Below are positions 48,255-59,642 of a DNA stretch of 64,000 bases, piece by piece; the first letter of the stretch is position 1, and every line of letters begins with the position of its first letter. Below the pieces are notes generated by a model. That model made no database searches and was not told the origin of the DNA. It saw only the letters and a list, made by a program, of their open reading frames with translations. Source of the DNA: JAPORK01 sp026710285 (lineage in GTDB: Bacteria; Pseudomonadota; Gammaproteobacteria; Pseudomonadales; Endozoicomonadaceae); assembly GCA_965201045.1 (NCBI GenBank), contig OZ241746.1, forward strand, positions 5,084,001 through 5,148,000, in the 5' to 3' direction. Position numbers and translations under genes: made by a program.

Positions 48255-51200
48255 ATGAAGTTTAAATCTAAGAAAATAGCAATAATATTATTTATTTTAT
48301 TCACTGAATTAATTGCTTATAGTCATAATAATTTTGTGATATCATTTTTTAAACGTACAAATAACACTTATAAAAAATCACAAATGCTTTACAAAAAAAA
48401 AGGTAATAATATTAAATCTGAAAATTTGCTTACAAAAAAATCAAAAAAAAAATCAAAACTAAATGATTCAGAAGATAATGATGATTCAGTATGGTCAAAT
48501 GCTTTTAATTTTAATAAATTACTGGGTTCAGAAGTAGATCCGCAAACAGGTGTTTTTTCTGTATTTTTTAAAGCAGGGAACCTGCTTGGCAATCTGGGTC
48601 ATGGACCAAACATTGATTTGAAACTTAATTATCACAGCAATACCAGAGGTGATCCTGATGGAATCGGTTATGGTTGGAGCTGGAATTTAACGCATTTTAA
48701 TCTTACCACTAACCAGTTAACCACAGCTTACGGACAAAGTTTTTATTTAGAAAATCATGGTAAAAATAACTGGGAACCACGTTACCACAAGTTAAAAGAT
48801 ATTAACATCACTGGTGATAAAAGTAATCATTTTGTGATTAGTTATGCCAACGGTATTAGGGAAACGCTTTCTCATCAGGGCTATATTACTCAGATGGAAC
48901 AACAGAATGGCTGGAGTGTCCATTTTGTTTATAAACGCGGAACAAATCTGCTAAAAACGATTATTGATGATCAGGGTAATAAAATAAGCCTGGCAAGAAG
49001 TCAGGGGTATCTTTTTGTCAGCAGCCATAGCAGCCATGGTCAACCGGTAATTGTTCGCATCAGTACGCAAGATCACCAGGTACGTAAGCTGGTGCTGTTA
49101 TCAAAAAATAATCAACAAATTCTACCTGAAACTTATATCAATTACACAAACAATAACCTTATATCGTCTGTTCAGTATCCTTACGGCATTAAAAAAACAG
49201 TCACCTACAACTGTACACAATCCATGAAATTTTCTTTATATGATCATTTAGCTAAGATGTGTGTTGTCACTCGTGAGTCAGTAAGTTCTGGTGGAGAGCA
49301 ATCGGAACAAACAATTAATTACGAATATTCTGCATCGGATGAAGATCAGCATAATTACCTTGGCTATAATTCAGGTCTCCCTTATTTACCGGGCGCAAAG
49401 CAAGATATTCTTTTTGAAGCGCCCGCTAATTATACTTATCATACAGTAAAAGACAATGGATTAACCAAAGAGGTGCAAACATGGAATAAATATCACCTGC
49501 TGACTAACGTGAAAGTGATTAGTGATCAGACTGGACATCTCTTATCAGAAGTGAAGAATTTCTTTTGTGATACTGATACATCCAATAATTGTGCTCATAC
49601 CAGCTTCACAGATTTACCGACCACCTACAGTTTGCCATTAAAAATTATTACTAGAATCTGGGGGGATCATACAAATTCTGTAGCAACAGATATTGAAACA
49701 AAGACTTATGATAATCATGGAAGGCTAATACAACATACAGACGTATATGGGCGTACAACAGATATTCATTACTGCCCTGTTGCTGGTGATGATAATGGAT
49801 GCCCTGAGCTATCATCAAAATGGTCGTTAAGCGCATGGCCAAAATCTGTTGCCATTTATCCTGCCAGCCCATCGAAATTACCTCCGGTTATCACTTATTA
49901 CAGCTATCATAAATTCCCTTACTTTAATGGAAAAGATTACACACTGGTGCTTGACCATAAAACCATTAAGTCAAAAGATCAACAGGTCACACTGACCAGC
50001 CATTATTATCAGGACCCTGCTAATGCATTCACTTATGGACAGTTAAAACAGACAATTCTTACCGGCAAGACAGAGCAGGATTCCAAAAAAACGTCAATAG
50101 TACATAATTTTCGCTATATTAAAAATTTAGCTGAAAACAGCCAGACAGTTTATAGCTCAGTTGTACTGGATAAAGATAAATCTCAACAACTCCCTGCTAT
50201 AACAACCAGCCTTTTTACCCATCAGGTATTACAGCGTACTGATGCCTCTGGACAAAATATTACCCATTATCATTATGACCTGCTGGGAAGGTTGATACAA
50301 ACGGATACAGCCGTAAGAACTGCTTTTGCAGCCTCTGTACATTACAGATATATAAGAACCGCAGAAGAAAATCAGGTTATTGTTACCGCAGCCAATGGAT
50401 TACAGCATAAAATCATTTTTGATAATTTTGGTCGTCCGGTGATGCGTTTCGATGAAAGCATCTCAGCAAAAGGAGTGAGACAGCCAGATCAATGGAAATT
50501 AACAAAAAAAATAGATTATGATCTGTATGGTCGGATTAAAAGTAAAATAGCCTATCTGTTGGATAAAAATAATAAATTAATCCCGCTTGTAACGATCAGA
50601 GAGTACGATGATAGGGGGCGTATCCGGTATAGTCATCTGCCTGATGGAGAAACAGCTGTTACTCTCTATGATAATCCGGATCGTTGTATGGTCAGTTACA
50701 CTATGGACCGCCATGGTCTTCGTTCTCCACTGACAGCTATTGGTAATAATTCGCTTAATAAGCCTATATGGAAGCAAATATTTCCCGCTTCTTCTGCATC
50801 TTTTCCTGATATAAAAGCACTGTGCAACATAGATAACCAGAAGACAAATGTTAAACACTATTTTACTATTTATGATGGTTTTGGGCGTATTGTTATGACT
50901 AAAAATCCTTTAGATCATATAATTAAAAAACGCTATGATTATATGGGTAATGTCGTGTCAATTACAGATCCGGATAATAATACTATCCATTTACAATATA
51001 ATCTGACAGGACAAGTTACTGCTAGCTGGGCTCTTCCTGCTTCAGGAGGTAAATATCTTCTTGCTTCTGCCGGATATAATGCCGCAGGTCAAACTATATG
51101 GAAAGCTGGAGAAGATGGTAAAAAAACCTGGTTTACCTATACGCCTTCCGGTCAGGTTGCCACCGTTGTTACACCAGCAGGGCATACTATCTCCACAGAG

Positions 51201-53675
51201 TATAATTTTTTAGGATTGCCTGTTGCTAAATATGTGGATAACAAACTATTGCAAACAACAGGTTATGACCATGTCACTGCTTTGCCGGTAATAAAAAATG
51301 ATATGACCGGTACAACAAAAGTGACTTATAGTATTGACAATTTACCATTGCAACTGGTTCACAAAGGTAAAAATGATTATCCGAATTATCATTTATCATG
51401 GCAATACGATAATAATCGACGTGTGATCAGCTTTTTTAATGTTGCCGGTGATCAGATGCGCACTGCTTATGACAACCTTGGCAGAATAACTGCATTATAC
51501 TATCAGTCACATATAGGCAAAGAAGAAACTCTATCAACACCTGTATACGACGGATTTTCGCGTATTTTTTCGATAAAATATGGTAGTGGAATGCAGCGGA
51601 AAATTGCTTATGATGCATGGGGAAGAAAAAATCAAGTTACTGATACGCTAGGCAATAAACTATTAACCAGCTGGAATTTAAGTTATGATGCAAATGATAA
51701 CATTACCACCCTCATAAAACAGGCAGATAATCATCAACAGGCCATTTTAAAGTATCAGTATGATAATCTGGATAACCTTGTGACAATGAATTGTGGAGGT
51801 TCTGCCGGATTACCTTTATGTCCACGAGATACTGCTACCAGAGGTATACAGATTAACAGTATTCCGGTGATTATTCATCAACACTATACTTTTACACCAT
51901 TGAATCGCCTGGCACAGGTCAGAGAAGTTTTACAAAATGCAGGGACAGGAAAAACTTTAGCTAAAGTAGTTACTTATGATTATAGTGATAAAAATGCTCC
52001 TTTACGTCTACAACAAATAAGTACACAGTGGAATAATAAGACAGAAGACTTGCATGAATTTAGTTATGATATTACAGGTAATATGATAACAGATGGGGAA
52101 GGTAATTATATTACCTATAACCCCTTTAACCAAATCACACATGTTGTTAAGCCAGACGGACAACAGGGCAGTTATACTTATAATGGCAATGGTAAAGAAG
52201 TGTCTGATAAAAATAATTCAGGAACATACTATCTTTTTTATAGTGGTAATCAACTGATTAATGAACAAATTGACAGCCCGGAACAAAAAACACACATCAT
52301 CGGTTATCAGGGCGTAGCTAAAGCGATTGATGGTAGTATTTATCAATACAATGAAAGCAACTATAAAAAAGATGTTACCGGTATATTAACAAAAAAACCA
52401 AATGATTCTAATGGTTATCAACTTAGTCAGCGTACTGTTTATAGTCCCTATGGCATGCGCTGGAATAGTAAACCTGCTGCTGTTCCACTGTATAAATATA
52501 ACTTAGTAGGGTTTGATGGAGAACGTACAGATATCCTTACCGGCTGGCAATTTCTTGGTGCAGGACATCGAACGTATAATCCAAAGCTGCGTAATTTTGT
52601 CAGTGAAGATCCGGCAGGTGATGGTTATGCTTTTGGTAGTAATAATCCGATTATGAAGGCAGATCCTGATGGAAATATGCCAAAATGGCTGAAATATATG
52701 GGTTATATTAGTTCTTTTGGAGCAAAGGTAAGCTCTGCTCGATGGTTAAAGGTTGTTGGTTCTGCTGCTGCATCAGCGTTTACGATGTTGTCGTCTTTTG
52801 GATCTGCTATTGTGACATTACCTGGTGTGGTAGCAGGTATTATTCCTTATTGTCTTTCTACTGTTGCCGGAGCTGAACCAGCTAATAAACCACTTAATAT
52901 TGCCGCTTCTGTTGCAGGTGCTGTGCAGATGGTTATATTTACTGCTCAGACTATAGCTTTTTTTGGATATAGTGCCTTTGCTACATTTTGTGCGCAGGAA
53001 GAACTCAATGATATACTTGAAACTTTTGCAGCAGCAGAGATTGAAATGAACGCATTGAGAAGGGAGGCAACTGCATTGGAAAACGAAGATGCACGTTTAT
53101 TTCAAGAGTGGATTACTCCTGCACTGGAAAGAAGAGAAGGTCTGGACTGGGTAGCAGTAAGAGATGATCATGAATTAACTACCAGGCTGGGGCAGATTGG
53201 TTGTTTATATGGACACAATGCAGTTACCAAGGCGGTAAGTTTTGCCTTTATTGCAGCAAGAAAAACAGCAAGACAGCTTAATTTGTCAGTAATACAAAGA
53301 TTATTTAGTAACATTAATCTTATAAATGATTTTTCTGGAATTGAACATCAATCACTACTAACAGAGCTATTCACACCTTTGAGTCAGGAATCTCGACTGC
53401 TATTCGGTACAATGAGAGAAGAAGAGCTGGGTACAATATTTTCTGGTCAGGGAGATCTGTTCGTACTGCAGGGAGATCATGGTGTGAGTCTGTTTAAATG
53501 GGTCAGTGGTAGCTTTTCTGATGGTATCGATAATGTTAGTTTAGAATCCTATGAAATGATGAATCGTTTTCGTGCTACTACAATAAGAGAAACACAGAGC
53601 ACTCTTGGCTCGATTTTAGAACCCTTCAGGAACCGGGAAGGAGAGTTTATGATCAACAGATATTACAGATTATAA
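48255..53675 (+). CDS. Rhs5: full-length secreted Rhs/YD-repeat protein
   Basis: The intact product has 1,806 residues. A basic-hydrophobic N-terminus (MKFKSKKIAIILFILFTELI) is followed by a linker containing a ten-A run (48443-48452) in frame. The Rhs core spans about 1,415-1,470 and ends in ADPDGNMPKW. The C-terminal domain has membrane-type helices near 1,490-1,560, then ALERREGLDWVAVRDDHELT, and ends GEFMINRYYRL. It is of the class shared with Rhs0, 2, 3 and 6. Start-to-start spacing to both Rhs4 and Rhs6 is exactly 5,751 bp. From about codon 475 onward it is nearly identical to Rhs6, with roughly ten residue differences, indicating a very recent duplication or conversion. Confidence 0.95.
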   Translation: MKFKSKKIAIILFILFTELIAYSHNNFVISFFKRTNNTYKKSQMLYKKKGNNIKSENLLTKKSKKKSKLNDSEDNDDSVWSNAFNFNKLLGSEVDPQTGVFSVFFKAGNLLGNLGHGPNIDLKLNYHSNTRGDPDGIGYGWSWNLTHFNLTTNQLTTAYGQSFYLENHGKNNWEPRYHKLKDINITGDKSNHFVISYANGIRETLSHQGYITQMEQQNGWSVHFVYKRGTNLLKTIIDDQGNKISLARSQGYLFVSSHSSHGQPVIVRISTQDHQVRKLVLLSKNNQQILPETYINYTNNNLISSVQYPYGIKKTVTYNCTQSMKFSLYDHLAKMCVVTRESVSSGGEQSEQTINYEYSASDEDQHNYLGYNSGLPYLPGAKQDILFEAPANYTYHTVKDNGLTKEVQTWNKYHLLTNVKVISDQTGHLLSEVKNFFCDTDTSNNCAHTSFTDLPTTYSLPLKIITRIWGDHTNSVATDIETKTYDNHGRLIQHTDVYGRTTDIHYCPVAGDDNGCPELSSKWSLSAWPKSVAIYPASPSKLPPVITYYSYHKFPYFNGKDYTLVLDHKTIKSKDQQVTLTSHYYQDPANAFTYGQLKQTILTGKTEQDSKKTSIVHNFRYIKNLAENSQTVYSSVVLDKDKSQQLPAITTSLFTHQVLQRTDASGQNITHYHYDLLGRLIQTDTAVRTAFAASVHYRYIRTAEENQVIVTAANGLQHKIIFDNFGRPVMRFDESISAKGVRQPDQWKLTKKIDYDLYGRIKSKIAYLLDKNNKLIPLVTIREYDDRGRIRYSHLPDGETAVTLYDNPDRCMVSYTMDRHGLRSPLTAIGNNSLNKPIWKQIFPASSASFPDIKALCNIDNQKTNVKHYFTIYDGFGRIVMTKNPLDHIIKKRYDYMGNVVSITDPDNNTIHLQYNLTGQVTASWALPASGGKYLLASAGYNAAGQTIWKAGEDGKKTWFTYTPSGQVATVVTPAGHTISTEYNFLGLPVAKYVDNKLLQTTGYDHVTALPVIKNDMTGTTKVTYSIDNLPLQLVHKGKNDYPNYHLSWQYDNNRRVISFFNVAGDQMRTAYDNLGRITALYYQSHIGKEETLSTPVYDGFSRIFSIKYGSGMQRKIAYDAWGRKNQVTDTLGNKLLTSWNLSYDANDNITTLIKQADNHQQAILKYQYDNLDNLVTMNCGGSAGLPLCPRDTATRGIQINSIPVIIHQHYTFTPLNRLAQVREVLQNAGTGKTLAKVVTYDYSDKNAPLRLQQISTQWNNKTEDLHEFSYDITGNMITDGEGNYITYNPFNQITHVVKPDGQQGSYTYNGNGKEVSDKNNSGTYYLFYSGNQLINEQIDSPEQKTHIIGYQGVAKAIDGSIYQYNESNYKKDVTGILTKKPNDSNGYQLSQRTVYSPYGMRWNSKPAAVPLYKYNLVGFDGERTDILTGWQFLGAGHRTYNPKLRNFVSEDPAGDGYAFGSNNPIMKADPDGNMPKWLKYMGYISSFGAKVSSARWLKVVGSAAASAFTMLSSFGSAIVTLPGVVAGIIPYCLSTVAGAEPANKPLNIAASVAGAVQMVIFTAQTIAFFGYSAFATFCAQEELNDILETFAAAEIEMNALRREATALENEDARLFQEWITPALERREGLDWVAVRDDHELTTRLGQIGCLYGHNAVTKAVSFAFIAARKTARQLNLSVIQRLFSNINLINDFSGIEHQSLLTELFTPLSQESRLLFGTMREEELGTIFSGQGDLFVLQGDHGVSLFKWVSGSFSDGIDNVSLESYEMMNRFRATTIRETQSTLGSILEPFRNREGEFMINRYYRL

Positions 53676-53699
53676 GTTGTGCGCTTTGTTAATTACATA

Positions 53700-53717
53700 T
53701 CCGGGGCTGTTCCCGGA
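53700..53717 (+). terminator. 3' hairpin after Rhs5
   Basis: TCCGGG (53700-53705) pairs with CCCGGA (53712-53717) around GCTGTT, about 25 nt after the stop. No U-tract follows. Confidence 0.5.
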
Positions 53718-53828
53718 CAAAATAATTTGTCAAATCTTTTCGATTAAATAATTCGCTGGGAACAATAAGCATAAAAGCTTATCTTAATCGATATAAAAAA
53801 TATGAATTATTGCAAATATTTAGTTACA

Positions 53829-53858
53829 TTACGATAATAGTTAGGAAGCGATTATAAC
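53829..53858 (+). promoter_or_regulatory. Predicted Rhs6 promoter
   Basis: TTACGA (53829-53834), an 18-bp spacer and TATAAC (53853-53858), nearly identical to the Rhs5 upstream block. Confidence 0.45.
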
Positions 53859-54005
53859 AATAACGCTGTTAACATTTGTCATATAAAGCATATAGTGCTC
53901 AGTGCTTTGATAATCTCAACAATTCATCCTTGCTCATCTACAAAAATAATCAGTAGACTTTGATCAAATTGTGAAATCACCCATTCCTTTTACAGGTCAA
54001 CAATA

Positions 54006-57000
54006 ATGAAGTTTAAGTCTAAGAAAGCAGCGATAATATTATTTATTTTATTGGCTGAATTAATTGCTTATAGTCATAATAATTTTGCGATATCATTTTT
54101 TAAACGTACAAATGACACTTATAAAAAATTTCAGGTGCCGTACAAAAAAAAAGATAATAATGTTGAATCTGAAAATCTGTTTATAAAAAAAATCAAAAAA
54201 AAACCAAAACTGAATGATTCAGGGGATGACGATAATTCGGTATGGTCAAATGCTTTTAATTTTAATAAATTGCTGGGTTCAGAAGTAGATCCGCAAACAG
54301 GTGTTTTTTCTGTATTTTTTAAAGCAGGGAACCTGCTTGGCAATCTGGGTCATGGACCAAACATTGATTTGAAACTTAATTATCACAGCAATACCAGAGG
54401 TGATCCTGATGGAATCGGTTATGGTTGGAGCTGGAATTTAACGCATTTTAATCTTACCACTAACCAGTTAACCACAGCTTACGGGCAAAGTTTTTATTTA
54501 GAAAATCATGGTAAAAATAACTGGGAACCACGTTACCACAAGTTAAAAGATATTAACATCACTGGTGATAAAAGTAATCATTTTGTGATTAGTTATGCCA
54601 ACGGTATTAGGGAAACGCTTTCTCATCAGGGCTATATTACTCAGATGGAACAACAGAATGGCTGGAGTGTCCATTTTGTTTATAAACGCGGAACAAATCT
54701 GCTAAAAACGATTATTGATGATCAGGGTAATAAAATAAGCCTGGCAAGAAGTCAGGGGTATCTTTTTGTCAGCAGCCATAGCAGCCATGGTCAACCGGTA
54801 ATTGTTCGCATCAGTACGCAAGATCACCAGGTACGTAAGCTGGTGCTGTTATCAAAAAATAATCAACAAATTCTACCTGAAACTTATATCAATTACATAA
54901 ACGATAACCTTATATCATCTATTCAGTATCCTTTCGGAATCAAAAAAACGTTAACTTACGACTGTACACAAGCCATGAAATTTTCTTTACATAATCACTT
55001 AGCTAAGGTGTGTGTTGTCATGCGTGAGTCAATAAATTCTGGTAATGAAAAATCTGCACAAACAATTAATTACGAATATTCTACATCTGATGAAGACCAG
55101 CATAATTACCTTGGTTATAATTCAGGTCTCCCTTATTTACCGGGCGCAGAGGAAGATATTCTTTTTGAAGCACCCGCTAATTATATTTATCATACAGTAA
55201 AAGACAATGGATTAACCAGAGAAGTGCGAACATGGAATAAATATCATCTGCTGACTAACGTGCGGTTGATTAGTGATCAGACTGGATATCTCTTATCAGA
55301 AGTGAATAATTTTTTTTGTGATACTGATACATCTAATAATTGTGCTCACACCAGTTTCAGAGATTTACCGGCTACCTATAGCTTGCCACTAAAAATTATT
55401 ACCCGAACCTGGGGCGATAATACAAATTCTGTAGCAACAGATATTGAAACAAAGACTTATGATAATCATGGAAGGCTAATACAACATACAGACGTATATG
55501 GGCGTACAACAGATATTCATTACTGCCCTGTTGCTGGTGATGATAATGGATGCCCTGAGCTATCATCAAAATGGTCGTTAAGCGCATGGCCAAAATCTGT
55601 TGCCATTTATCCTGCCAGCCCATCGAAATTACCTCCGGTTATCACTTATTACAGCTATCATAAATTCCCTTACTTTAATGGAAAAGATTACACACTGGTG
55701 CTTGACCATAAAACCATTAAGTCAAAAGATCAACAGGTCACACTGACCAGCCATTATTATCAGGACCCTGCTAATGCATTCACTTATGGACAGTTAAAAC
55801 AGACAATTCTTACCGGCAAGACAGAGCAGGATTCCAAAAAAACGTCAATAGTACATAATTTTCGCTATATTAAAAATTTAGCTGAAAACAGCCAGACAGT
55901 TTATAGCTCAGTTGTACTGGATAAAGATAAATCTCAACAACTCCCTGCTATAACAACCAGCCTTTTTACCCATCAGGTATTACAGCGTACTGATGCCTCT
56001 GGACAAAATATTACCCATTATCATTATGACCTGCTGGGAAGGTTGATACAAACGGATACAGCCGTAAGAACTGCTTTTGCAGCCTCTGTACATTACAGAT
56101 ATATAAGAACTGCAGAAGAAAATCAGGTTATTGTTACCGCAGCCAATGGATTACAGCATAAAATCATTTTTGATAATTTTGGTCGTCCGGTGATGCGTTT
56201 CGATGAAAGCATCTCAGCAGAAGGAGTGAGACAGCCAGATCAATGGAAATTAACAAAAAAAATAGATTATGATCTGTATGGTCGGATTAAAAGTAAAATA
56301 GCCTATCTGTTGGATAAAAATAATAAATTAATCCCGCTTGTAACGATCAGAGAGTACGATGATAGGGGGCGTATCCGGTATAGTCATCTGCCTGATGGAG
56401 AAACAGCTGTTACTCTCTATGATAATCCGGATCGTTGTATGGTCAGTTACACTATGGACCGCCATGGTCTTCGTTCTCCACTGACAGCTATTGGTAATAA
56501 TTCGCTTAATAAGCCTATATGGAAGAAAATATTTCCCGCTTCTTCTACATCTTTTCCTGATATAAAAGCACTGTGCAACATAGATAACCAGAAGACAAAT
56601 GTTAAACACTATTTTACTATTTATGATGGTTTTGGGCGTATTGTTATGACTAAAAATCCTTTAGATCATATAATTAAAAAACGCTATGATTATATGGGTA
56701 ATGTCGTGTCAATTACAGATCCGGATAATAATACTATCCATTTACAATATAATCTGACAGGACAAGTTACTGCTAGCTGGGCTCTTCCTGCTTCAGGAGG
56801 TAAATATCTTCTTGCTTCTGCCGGATATAATGCCGCAGGTCAAACTATATGGAAAGCTGGAGAAGATGGTAAAAAAACCTGGTTTACCTATACGCCTTCC
56901 GGTCAGGTTGCCACCGTTGTTACACCAGCAGGGCATACTATCTCCACAGAATATAATTTTTTAGGATTGCCTGTTGCTAAATATGTGGATAACAAACTAT

Positions 57001-59426
57001 TGCAAACAACAGGTTATGACCATGTCACTGCTTTGCCGGTAATAAAAAATGATATGACCGGTACAACAAAAGTGACTTATAGTATTGACAATTTACCATT
57101 GCAACTGGTTCACAAAGGTAAAAATGATTATCCGAATTATCATTTATCATGGCAATACGATAATAATCGACGTGTGATCAGCTTTTTTAATGTTGCCGGT
57201 GATCAGATGCGCACTGCTTATGACAACCTTGGCAGAATAACTGCATTATACTATCAGTCACATATAGGCAAAGAAGAAACTCTATCAACACCTGTATACG
57301 ACGGATTTTCGCGTATTTTTTCGATAAAATATGGTAGTGGAATGCAGCGGAAAATTGCTTATGATGCATGGGGAAGAAAAAACCAAGTTACTGATACGCT
57401 AGGCAATAAACTATTAACCAGCTGGAATTTAAGTTATGATGCAAATGATAACATTACCACCCTCATAAAACAGGCAGATAATCATCAACAGGCCATTTTA
57501 AAGTATCAGTATGATAATCTGGATAACCTTGTGACAATGAATTGTGGAGGTTCTGCCGGATTACCTTTATGTCCACGAGATACTGCTACCAGAGGTATAC
57601 AGATTAACAGTATTCCGGTGATTATTCATCAACACTATACTTTTACACCATTGAATCGCCTGGCACGGGTCAGAGAAGTTTTACAAAATGCAGGGACAGG
57701 AAAAACTTTAGCTAAAGTAGTTACTTATGATTATAGTGATAAAAATGCTCCTTTACGTCTACAACAAATAAGTACACAGTGGAATAACAAGACAGAAGAC
57801 TTGCATGAATTTAGTTATGATATTACAGGTAATATGATAACAGATGGGGAAGGTAATTATATTACCTATAACCCCTTTAACCAAATCACACATGTTGTTA
57901 AGCCAGACGGACAACAGGGCAGTTATACTTATAATGGCAATGGTAAAGAAGTGTCTGATAAAAATAATTCAGGAACATACTATCTTTTTTATAGTGGTAA
58001 TCAACTGATTAATGAACAAATTGACAGCCCGGAACAAAAAACACACATCATTGGTTATCAGGGCGTAGCTAAAGCGATTGATGGTAGTATTTATCAATAC
58101 AATGAAAGCAACTATAAAAAAGATGTTACCGGTATATTAACAAAAAAACCAAATGATTCTAATGGTTATCAACTTAGTCAGCGTACTGTTTATAGTCCCT
58201 ATGGCATGCGCTGGAATAGTAAACCTGCTGCTGTTCCACTGTATAAATATAACTTAGTAGGGTTTGATGGAGAACGTACAGATATCCTTACCGGTTGGCA
58301 ATTTCTTGGTGCAGGACATCGAACGTATAATCCAAAGCTGCGTAATTTTGTCAGTGAAGATCCGGCCGGTGATGGTTATGCTTTTGGTAGTAATAATCCG
58401 ATTATGAAGGCAGATCCTGATGGAAATATGCCAAAATGGCTGAAATATATGGGTTATATTAGTTCTTTTGGAGCAAAGGTAAGCTCTGCTCGATGGTTAA
58501 AGGTTGTTGGTTCTGCTGCTGCATCAGCGTTTACGATGTTGTCGTCTTTTGGATCTGCTATTGTGACATTACCTGGTGTGGTAGCAGGTATTATTCCTTA
58601 TTGTCTTTCTACTGTTGCCGGAGCTGAACCAGCTAATAAACCACTTAATATTGCCGCTTCTGTTGCAGGTGCTGTGCAGATGGTTATATTTACTGCTCAG
58701 ACTATAGCTTTTTTTGGATATAGTGCCTTTGCTACATTTTGTGCGCAGGAAGAACTCAATAATATACTTGAAACTTTTGCAGCAGCAGAGATTGAAATGA
58801 ACGCATTGAGAAGGGAGGCAACTGCATTGGAAAACGAATATGCACGTTTATTTCAAGAGTGGATTACTCCTGCACTGGAAAGAAGAGAAGGTCTGGACTG
58901 GGTAGCAGTAAGAGATGATCATGAATTAACTACCAGGCTGGGGCAGATTGATTTTTTATATGGACGCAATGCAGTTACCAAGGCGGTAAGTTTTGCCTTT
59001 ATTGCAGCAAGAAAAACAGCAAGACAGCTTAATTTGTCAGTAATACAAAGATTATTTAGTAACATTAATCTTATAAATGATTTTTCTGGAATTGAACATC
59101 AATCACTACTAACAGAGCTATTCACACCTTTGAGTCAGGAATCTCGACTGCTATTCGGTACAATGAGAGAAGAAGAGCTGGGTACAATATTTTCTGGTCA
59201 GGGAGATCTGTTCGTACTGCAGGGAGATCATGGTGTGAGTCTGTTTAAATGGGTCAGTGGTAGCTTTTCTGATGGTATCGATAATGTTAGTTTAGAATCC
59301 TATGAAATGATGAATCGTTTTAGTGCTACTACAATAAGAGAAACACAGAGCACTCTTGGCTCGATTTTAGAACCCTTCAGGAACCGGGAAGGAGAGTTTA
59401 TGATCAACAGATATTACAGATTATAA
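54006..59426 (+). CDS. Rhs6: full-length Rhs/YD-repeat protein, mosaic of Rhs4- and Rhs5-type sequence
   Basis: The intact product has 1,806 residues and the same architecture as Rhs4 and Rhs5. Codons 1 to about 80 follow Rhs4 (AELIAYS, KRTNDTYKKFQVPY, VESENLFIKKI). Codons about 85-297 match Rhs5. Codons about 298-473 again resemble Rhs4 (ESINSGNEK, LPGAEEDILFEAPANYIYH). The rest is nearly identical to Rhs5. This mosaic pattern is best explained by gene conversion between tandem copies. The C-terminal domain and the GEFMINRYYRL end match Rhs5. Confidence 0.95.
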   Translation: MKFKSKKAAIILFILLAELIAYSHNNFAISFFKRTNDTYKKFQVPYKKKDNNVESENLFIKKIKKKPKLNDSGDDDNSVWSNAFNFNKLLGSEVDPQTGVFSVFFKAGNLLGNLGHGPNIDLKLNYHSNTRGDPDGIGYGWSWNLTHFNLTTNQLTTAYGQSFYLENHGKNNWEPRYHKLKDINITGDKSNHFVISYANGIRETLSHQGYITQMEQQNGWSVHFVYKRGTNLLKTIIDDQGNKISLARSQGYLFVSSHSSHGQPVIVRISTQDHQVRKLVLLSKNNQQILPETYINYINDNLISSIQYPFGIKKTLTYDCTQAMKFSLHNHLAKVCVVMRESINSGNEKSAQTINYEYSTSDEDQHNYLGYNSGLPYLPGAEEDILFEAPANYIYHTVKDNGLTREVRTWNKYHLLTNVRLISDQTGYLLSEVNNFFCDTDTSNNCAHTSFRDLPATYSLPLKIITRTWGDNTNSVATDIETKTYDNHGRLIQHTDVYGRTTDIHYCPVAGDDNGCPELSSKWSLSAWPKSVAIYPASPSKLPPVITYYSYHKFPYFNGKDYTLVLDHKTIKSKDQQVTLTSHYYQDPANAFTYGQLKQTILTGKTEQDSKKTSIVHNFRYIKNLAENSQTVYSSVVLDKDKSQQLPAITTSLFTHQVLQRTDASGQNITHYHYDLLGRLIQTDTAVRTAFAASVHYRYIRTAEENQVIVTAANGLQHKIIFDNFGRPVMRFDESISAEGVRQPDQWKLTKKIDYDLYGRIKSKIAYLLDKNNKLIPLVTIREYDDRGRIRYSHLPDGETAVTLYDNPDRCMVSYTMDRHGLRSPLTAIGNNSLNKPIWKKIFPASSTSFPDIKALCNIDNQKTNVKHYFTIYDGFGRIVMTKNPLDHIIKKRYDYMGNVVSITDPDNNTIHLQYNLTGQVTASWALPASGGKYLLASAGYNAAGQTIWKAGEDGKKTWFTYTPSGQVATVVTPAGHTISTEYNFLGLPVAKYVDNKLLQTTGYDHVTALPVIKNDMTGTTKVTYSIDNLPLQLVHKGKNDYPNYHLSWQYDNNRRVISFFNVAGDQMRTAYDNLGRITALYYQSHIGKEETLSTPVYDGFSRIFSIKYGSGMQRKIAYDAWGRKNQVTDTLGNKLLTSWNLSYDANDNITTLIKQADNHQQAILKYQYDNLDNLVTMNCGGSAGLPLCPRDTATRGIQINSIPVIIHQHYTFTPLNRLARVREVLQNAGTGKTLAKVVTYDYSDKNAPLRLQQISTQWNNKTEDLHEFSYDITGNMITDGEGNYITYNPFNQITHVVKPDGQQGSYTYNGNGKEVSDKNNSGTYYLFYSGNQLINEQIDSPEQKTHIIGYQGVAKAIDGSIYQYNESNYKKDVTGILTKKPNDSNGYQLSQRTVYSPYGMRWNSKPAAVPLYKYNLVGFDGERTDILTGWQFLGAGHRTYNPKLRNFVSEDPAGDGYAFGSNNPIMKADPDGNMPKWLKYMGYISSFGAKVSSARWLKVVGSAAASAFTMLSSFGSAIVTLPGVVAGIIPYCLSTVAGAEPANKPLNIAASVAGAVQMVIFTAQTIAFFGYSAFATFCAQEELNNILETFAAAEIEMNALRREATALENEYARLFQEWITPALERREGLDWVAVRDDHELTTRLGQIDFLYGRNAVTKAVSFAFIAARKTARQLNLSVIQRLFSNINLINDFSGIEHQSLLTELFTPLSQESRLLFGTMREEELGTIFSGQGDLFVLQGDHGVSLFKWVSGSFSDGIDNVSLESYEMMNRFSATTIRETQSTLGSILEPFRNREGEFMINRYYRL

Positions 59427-59451
59427 GTTGTGCGCTTTGTTAATTACATAC

Positions 59452-59467
59452 TCGGTGCTGTAACCGA
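59452..59467 (+). terminator. 3' hairpin after Rhs6, compensatory variant
   Basis: TCGGT (59452-59456) pairs with ACCGA (59463-59467). Both arms differ from the CCGGG/CCCGG of the other copies yet still pair, which supports selection for the RNA structure. Confidence 0.5.
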
Positions 59468-59642
59468 ACAAAATAATTTATCCACTTTTTCAGCTAAAAT
59501 AATGCTGTTAATATTTGTCGTATAAAGCATAGTGCTCAATGCTTTGATAATCTCAACAATTCTTCCTTGCTCATCTGCAAAAAGAATCAGTAGAATTTGA
59601 TCAAATTGTGAAATCACCTACTCCTTCTACAGGTCAACAATA

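Noticed and set aside
50577..50858. Antisense frames recurring at the same place in several Rhs copies (also 27946, 44826, 56328)
   Set aside because: They recur because the Rhs genes are paralogous; no ribosome-binding site or independent conservation is visible.
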